16,584 nt of DNA from an uncultured Collinsella sp. (GTDB lineage: Bacteria; Actinomycetota; Coriobacteriia; Coriobacteriales; Coriobacteriaceae), in assembly GCA_900554255.1 (NCBI GenBank), contig USGN01000008.1, positions 1 through 16,584 of the forward strand. Direction: 5' to 3'. The notes below the pieces were generated by a model that was given only the letters and a program-made list of their open reading frames with translations, made no database searches and was not told where the DNA came from. Below are positions 14,592-16,584 of the stretch, piece by piece (the stretch's first letter is position 1; each line of letters begins with the position of its first letter). The position numbers and the translations under genes were made by a program.

Positions 14592-15599
14592 GTGGCGAAC
14601 GCCATCGATCAGCTCACGGACCGAGTGCTCGTGCTCGGCCGTCTCACCATCGTCCGCCGCGCCATTACTGCAGTGGCGGTCACAATTTCCGCCGTTCTCC
14701 AGACATTTCTGATCCAGGCATTCATTCAGCCCGCCGACCTGCTTCCGAGCGGCCTCACCGGCGTTGCGGTCCTGCTCGATCGCGTTACCTCGCTCGGCGG
14801 CGTTCACATCGACATCTCGCTCGGTATGCTCGCGCTCAACATCCCCGTGGCGCTCCTATGTTGGAGTGGCATTAGCAAGCGCTTCGTCATCTTCTCGATG
14901 ATGCAGGTCGTGCTCTCGTCGCTGTTCCTCAATGTCTTTCACTTCGCGCCGTTTTTAGGCGACAAGATCATGCTCATCATTTTTGGCGGCGTGGTCTCGG
15001 GTCTGGGCGCTGCCATCGCACTTAAATCCGGCGCATCCACCGGCGGCACCGACTTTATCGCGCTGTGGGTCTCCAACCACACGGGCAAGACCATCTGGGG
15101 CGTCATCTTTGGTTTCAACTGCTTTATCCTGGCGATCTTTGGTTTTATGTTTGGCTGGGACAAGGCGGCGTATTCCATCGTGTTCCAGTTTATTTCGACC
15201 AAGACCATCGACAGTTTCTATCGTCGCTACGACCGCGTGACGCTGCAGATCACGACGCGCAAGGCAGACGAGGTCATGACCGCCTATGTTGACCATTTTC
15301 AGCATGGCATTAGCTGCGCCGAGGTCATTGGCGGATACAGCCGCGAGAAGATGTACCTGCTGCACGCCGTTGTATCGACCTACGAGAGCCAGGACATTAT
15401 CAAGCTGGTGTGCGACATTGATCCCGGCGCCGTGATCAACGTGTTCCACACGCTCAACTTTGTGGGCGGCTGGTGGGGAGGTCATGTCGACGAGCCCATG
15501 CCCACGGCCGTTCCCGATCCCGACAAGCCCGCACGCATGGCCAGCAGGCAGGCGCGCCTCAGCGAACAGGACAGCCTGCAGCAGGACGACGGCAAGTAG
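14592..15599 (+). CDS. YitT-family membrane protein (YitT domain plus DUF2179)
   Basis: A 335-residue membrane protein. The N-terminal half has about five or six hydrophobic segments with the YitT pattern, including IQPADLLPSGLTGVAVLLDR, IPVALLCW and LKSGASTGGTDFIALWVS. From about residue 209 a soluble C-terminal DUF2179-type domain follows (YDRVTLQITTRKADEVMTAY ... GISCAEVIGGYSREKMYLLHAVV). The family's transport function is unresolved. The GTG at 14592 is chosen because AAAGGAG (14580-14586) lies 5 bases upstream; an earlier in-frame ATG at 14451 lies inside a repeat. A polar tail of about 30 residues follows the domain. It is flanked by repeats and terminators, so it is probably its own transcription unit and may be unrelated to sugar-amine use. 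Confidence 0.87.
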   Translation: MANAIDQLTDRVLVLGRLTIVRRAITAVAVTISAVLQTFLIQAFIQPADLLPSGLTGVAVLLDRVTSLGGVHIDISLGMLALNIPVALLCWSGISKRFVIFSMMQVVLSSLFLNVFHFAPFLGDKIMLIIFGGVVSGLGAAIALKSGASTGGTDFIALWVSNHTGKTIWGVIFGFNCFILAIFGFMFGWDKAAYSIVFQFISTKTIDSFYRRYDRVTLQITTRKADEVMTAYVDHFQHGISCAEVIGGYSREKMYLLHAVVSTYESQDIIKLVCDIDPGAVINVFHTLNFVGGWWGGHVDEPMPTAVPDPDKPARMASRQARLSEQDSLQQDDGK

Positions 15600-15639
15600 G
15601 GTATTGGCATTTTGCCGGTCCTGCGCAACCCATCCGAAC

Positions 15640-15680
15640 GAGCCCCCCGAAAGCCCCGTTGCTTTCGAGGGCTCTCGTTT
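15640..15680 (+). terminator. Rho-independent terminator after the YitT gene
   Basis: GAGCCCCCCGAAAGC (15640-15654) pairs with GCTTTCGAGGGCTC (15661-15674) apart from a small internal bulge, with a 6-base loop and then TCGTTT. Confidence 0.7.
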
Positions 15681-15681
15681 G

Positions 15682-15725
15682 CCCAGATAAAACCTACCAA
15701 AATGAAGCTGTCGCTTTTTGGTAGG
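15682..15725. repeat. GGGACAG hairpin repeat, copy C (degenerate core)
   Basis: Perfect 10-bp arms CCTACCAAAA (15693-15702) and TTTTGGTAGG (15716-15725) enclose GCTGTCGC, a two-base variant of the CCTGTCCC core. Its first 22 bases are identical to copy B (13729-13750). It lies upstream of the GntR2 promoter. Confidence 0.75.
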
Positions 15726-15766
15726 GAGGGTGTATCGTTTTATCAATATGAGGTAACATGAAACTA

Positions 15767-15781
15767 GACGTTATATACGTA
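15767..15781 (+). promoter_or_regulatory. Putative GntR2 operator/promoter site
   Basis: GACGTTATATACGTA lies 37-51 bases before the GntR2 start. CGTTATATAC recurs in inverted form at 8519-8528, upstream of the EamA gene, and GACGTTATA recurs at 9807-9815, upstream of the PTS operon. The AT-rich core also resembles a -10, so promoter and operator probably overlap. Confidence 0.5.
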
Positions 15782-15817
15782 TTAGTTATTTCAATATTTC
15801 GATAAGAGTGATTAGAT

Positions 15818-16537
15818 ATGCCTACGCCCAAAAATGCACCGCTTTACCAGCAGATTTATGACGAAATCAAGGACGCGATCGAGAAAGGTGTTTATGCACC
15901 CAAGGAGCGTATTCCGTCCGAGCTTGAGCTAGCCGAGCAGTACGACGTGAGCCGCATTACGGTGCGCCGCGCCGTCGAGGAGCTGTGCTCCGATGGCTAC
16001 CTGGTTAAGCAGCAGGGCCGTGGCACCTTTGTCTCCACGCCGCACATCAACCGCCAGTTCCACGCTTCGACGCTGCAGACGTTTACCGCGCTGTGTGCCG
16101 ATAATGACATGAAGGCGGGCGCGCATGTGGTCGATCGCCAGATTGTGCCGGCGCGCCAAAACGAGATGGAGTTCTTTGGCCTGCAGAAGGACGCGCTGCT
16201 GCTGCACATCAAGCGCGTGCGTACGGCCGACGGCGAGCCCATTTTTGAGGAGAACATCTTTGTGCCGTTTGACGCCTACCGTGAGCTGTTGACGGCCGAT
16301 CTTGAGGACAAGTCGATTTTTGCCGAGGTCGAGCGTGTTGGCGGAACGCCGATTGTTTCGGTTGGCTACCGCACGGTCGAGGCCGTTCGTGCCAATACCG
16401 AGCAGGCGGCCGAGTTGGGCATTGCTCCGCACGATCCACTGCTCAACCTGCGTGCCGGCTTTATCGGCCCCAATGGCGAGCCGGTCCTGATGGGTAAGCA
16501 GTACTACGTGGGATCGCGCTACGTTATGGTGATGTAG
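15818..16537 (+). CDS. GntR/HutC-family transcriptional regulator 2 (UTRA effector domain)
   Basis: A 239-residue cytosolic regulator. The winged helix-turn-helix occupies about residues 7-75 (PLYQQIYDEIKDAIEKGVY, VSRITVRRAVEELCSDGYLV, QGRGTFV). The UTRA effector domain covers about 90-235, with EPVLMGKQYYVGSRYVMVM at the end. It differs clearly from GntR regulator 1, so each probably has its own operator. The motif upstream of its gene is shared with the promoter regions of the EamA transporter and, more weakly, the PTS operon, which makes those its likely targets along with itself. A weak AAGAG ribosome site lies 9 bases before the ATG. The ligand is unknown; a phosphorylated sugar or sugar-amine is inferred. 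Confidence 0.9.
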   Translation: MPTPKNAPLYQQIYDEIKDAIEKGVYAPKERIPSELELAEQYDVSRITVRRAVEELCSDGYLVKQQGRGTFVSTPHINRQFHASTLQTFTALCADNDMKAGAHVVDRQIVPARQNEMEFFGLQKDALLLHIKRVRTADGEPIFEENIFVPFDAYRELLTADLEDKSIFAEVERVGGTPIVSVGYRTVEAVRANTEQAAELGIAPHDPLLNLRAGFIGPNGEPVLMGKQYYVGSRYVMVM

Positions 16538-16565
16538 GTTACGCGGTTTTGCCAAACCGCGTAAC
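16538..16565. other. Perfect hairpin directly after GntR2
   Basis: GTTACGCGGTTT (16538-16549) and AAACCGCGTAAC (16554-16565) form a perfect 12-bp stem with a TGCC loop, starting right after the stop codon. No T-run follows within the window, so termination is likely but not proven. Confidence 0.6.
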
Positions 16566-16584
16566 GGCTCGACGCTGCAAGCCC

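Noticed and set aside
3749..16579. Shared TCGACGCTGCAA near 3750 and near 16568
   Set aside because: A 12-base match is expected by chance in a window this size, and nothing around it is shared.

Overview
The window is a GC-rich bacterial chromosome segment. The layout, strong Shine-Dalgarno (SD) sequences, mannose-family PTS genes with SIS-type deglycases, and a family of small GGGACAG intergenic hairpins all fit a gut Coriobacteriia such as Collinsella. That assignment is an inference from gene content and sequence style. No rRNA, tRNA, CRISPR array, insertion sequence or phage gene is visible, and no gap between genes exceeds about 235 bases.

Positions 1-5800 hold a housekeeping block, all on the + strand: mfd (transcription-repair coupling factor), a PAP2-family membrane phosphatase, and a PLP-dependent threonine-aldolase/beta-eliminating lyase, closed by a strong terminator. 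A GNAT acetyltransferase (5824-6405) follows. It converges on a GntR/HutC regulator on the - strand (6427-7149), and both stop codons fall at a small palindromic repeat.

Positions 6427-16537 look like a sugar-amine (Amadori-product) utilisation region. GntR regulator 1 is divergent from a first SIS-domain deglycase (7355-8347). The gap between them carries two near-identical 18-base putative operators. Next come a DMT/EamA transporter (8579-9661), then a mannose-family PTS operon encoding fused EIIA-EIIB (9844-10767), EIIC (10804-11598) and EIID (11612-12445), then a second SIS-domain deglycase (12645-13628). After these lie a HAD phosphatase (13788-14417), a YitT-family membrane protein (14592-15599) and a second GntR/HutC regulator (15818-16537).

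Both SIS proteins end in RRY-x4-L-x-Y, as I recall for FrlB. Both also carry a Glu and a His exactly 16 residues apart, as in GlmS and in the FraB deglycase. The working model is that the EII complex imports and 6-phosphorylates a glycated amine (fructoselysine, glucoselysine or a relative), and the two deglycases split two related phosphorylated products into sugar phosphate plus free amine. The EamA protein may export the amine or carry the substrate. The locus resembles the Salmonella gfr system in parts list, but it has GntR-type regulators in place of the sigma54-dependent activator, and an EamA gene inside it.

The most unusual non-coding feature is a set of seven intergenic hairpins sharing a GGGACAG core while their arms differ. 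They sit at gene ends and just upstream of starts, and resemble REP/RAYT-type repeats. Other structures are a 97-base nested palindrome (8374-8470), a 200-base spacer with four dyads between the EIID gene and the second deglycase, and a 10-base motif shared by the EamA and GntR2 promoter regions.
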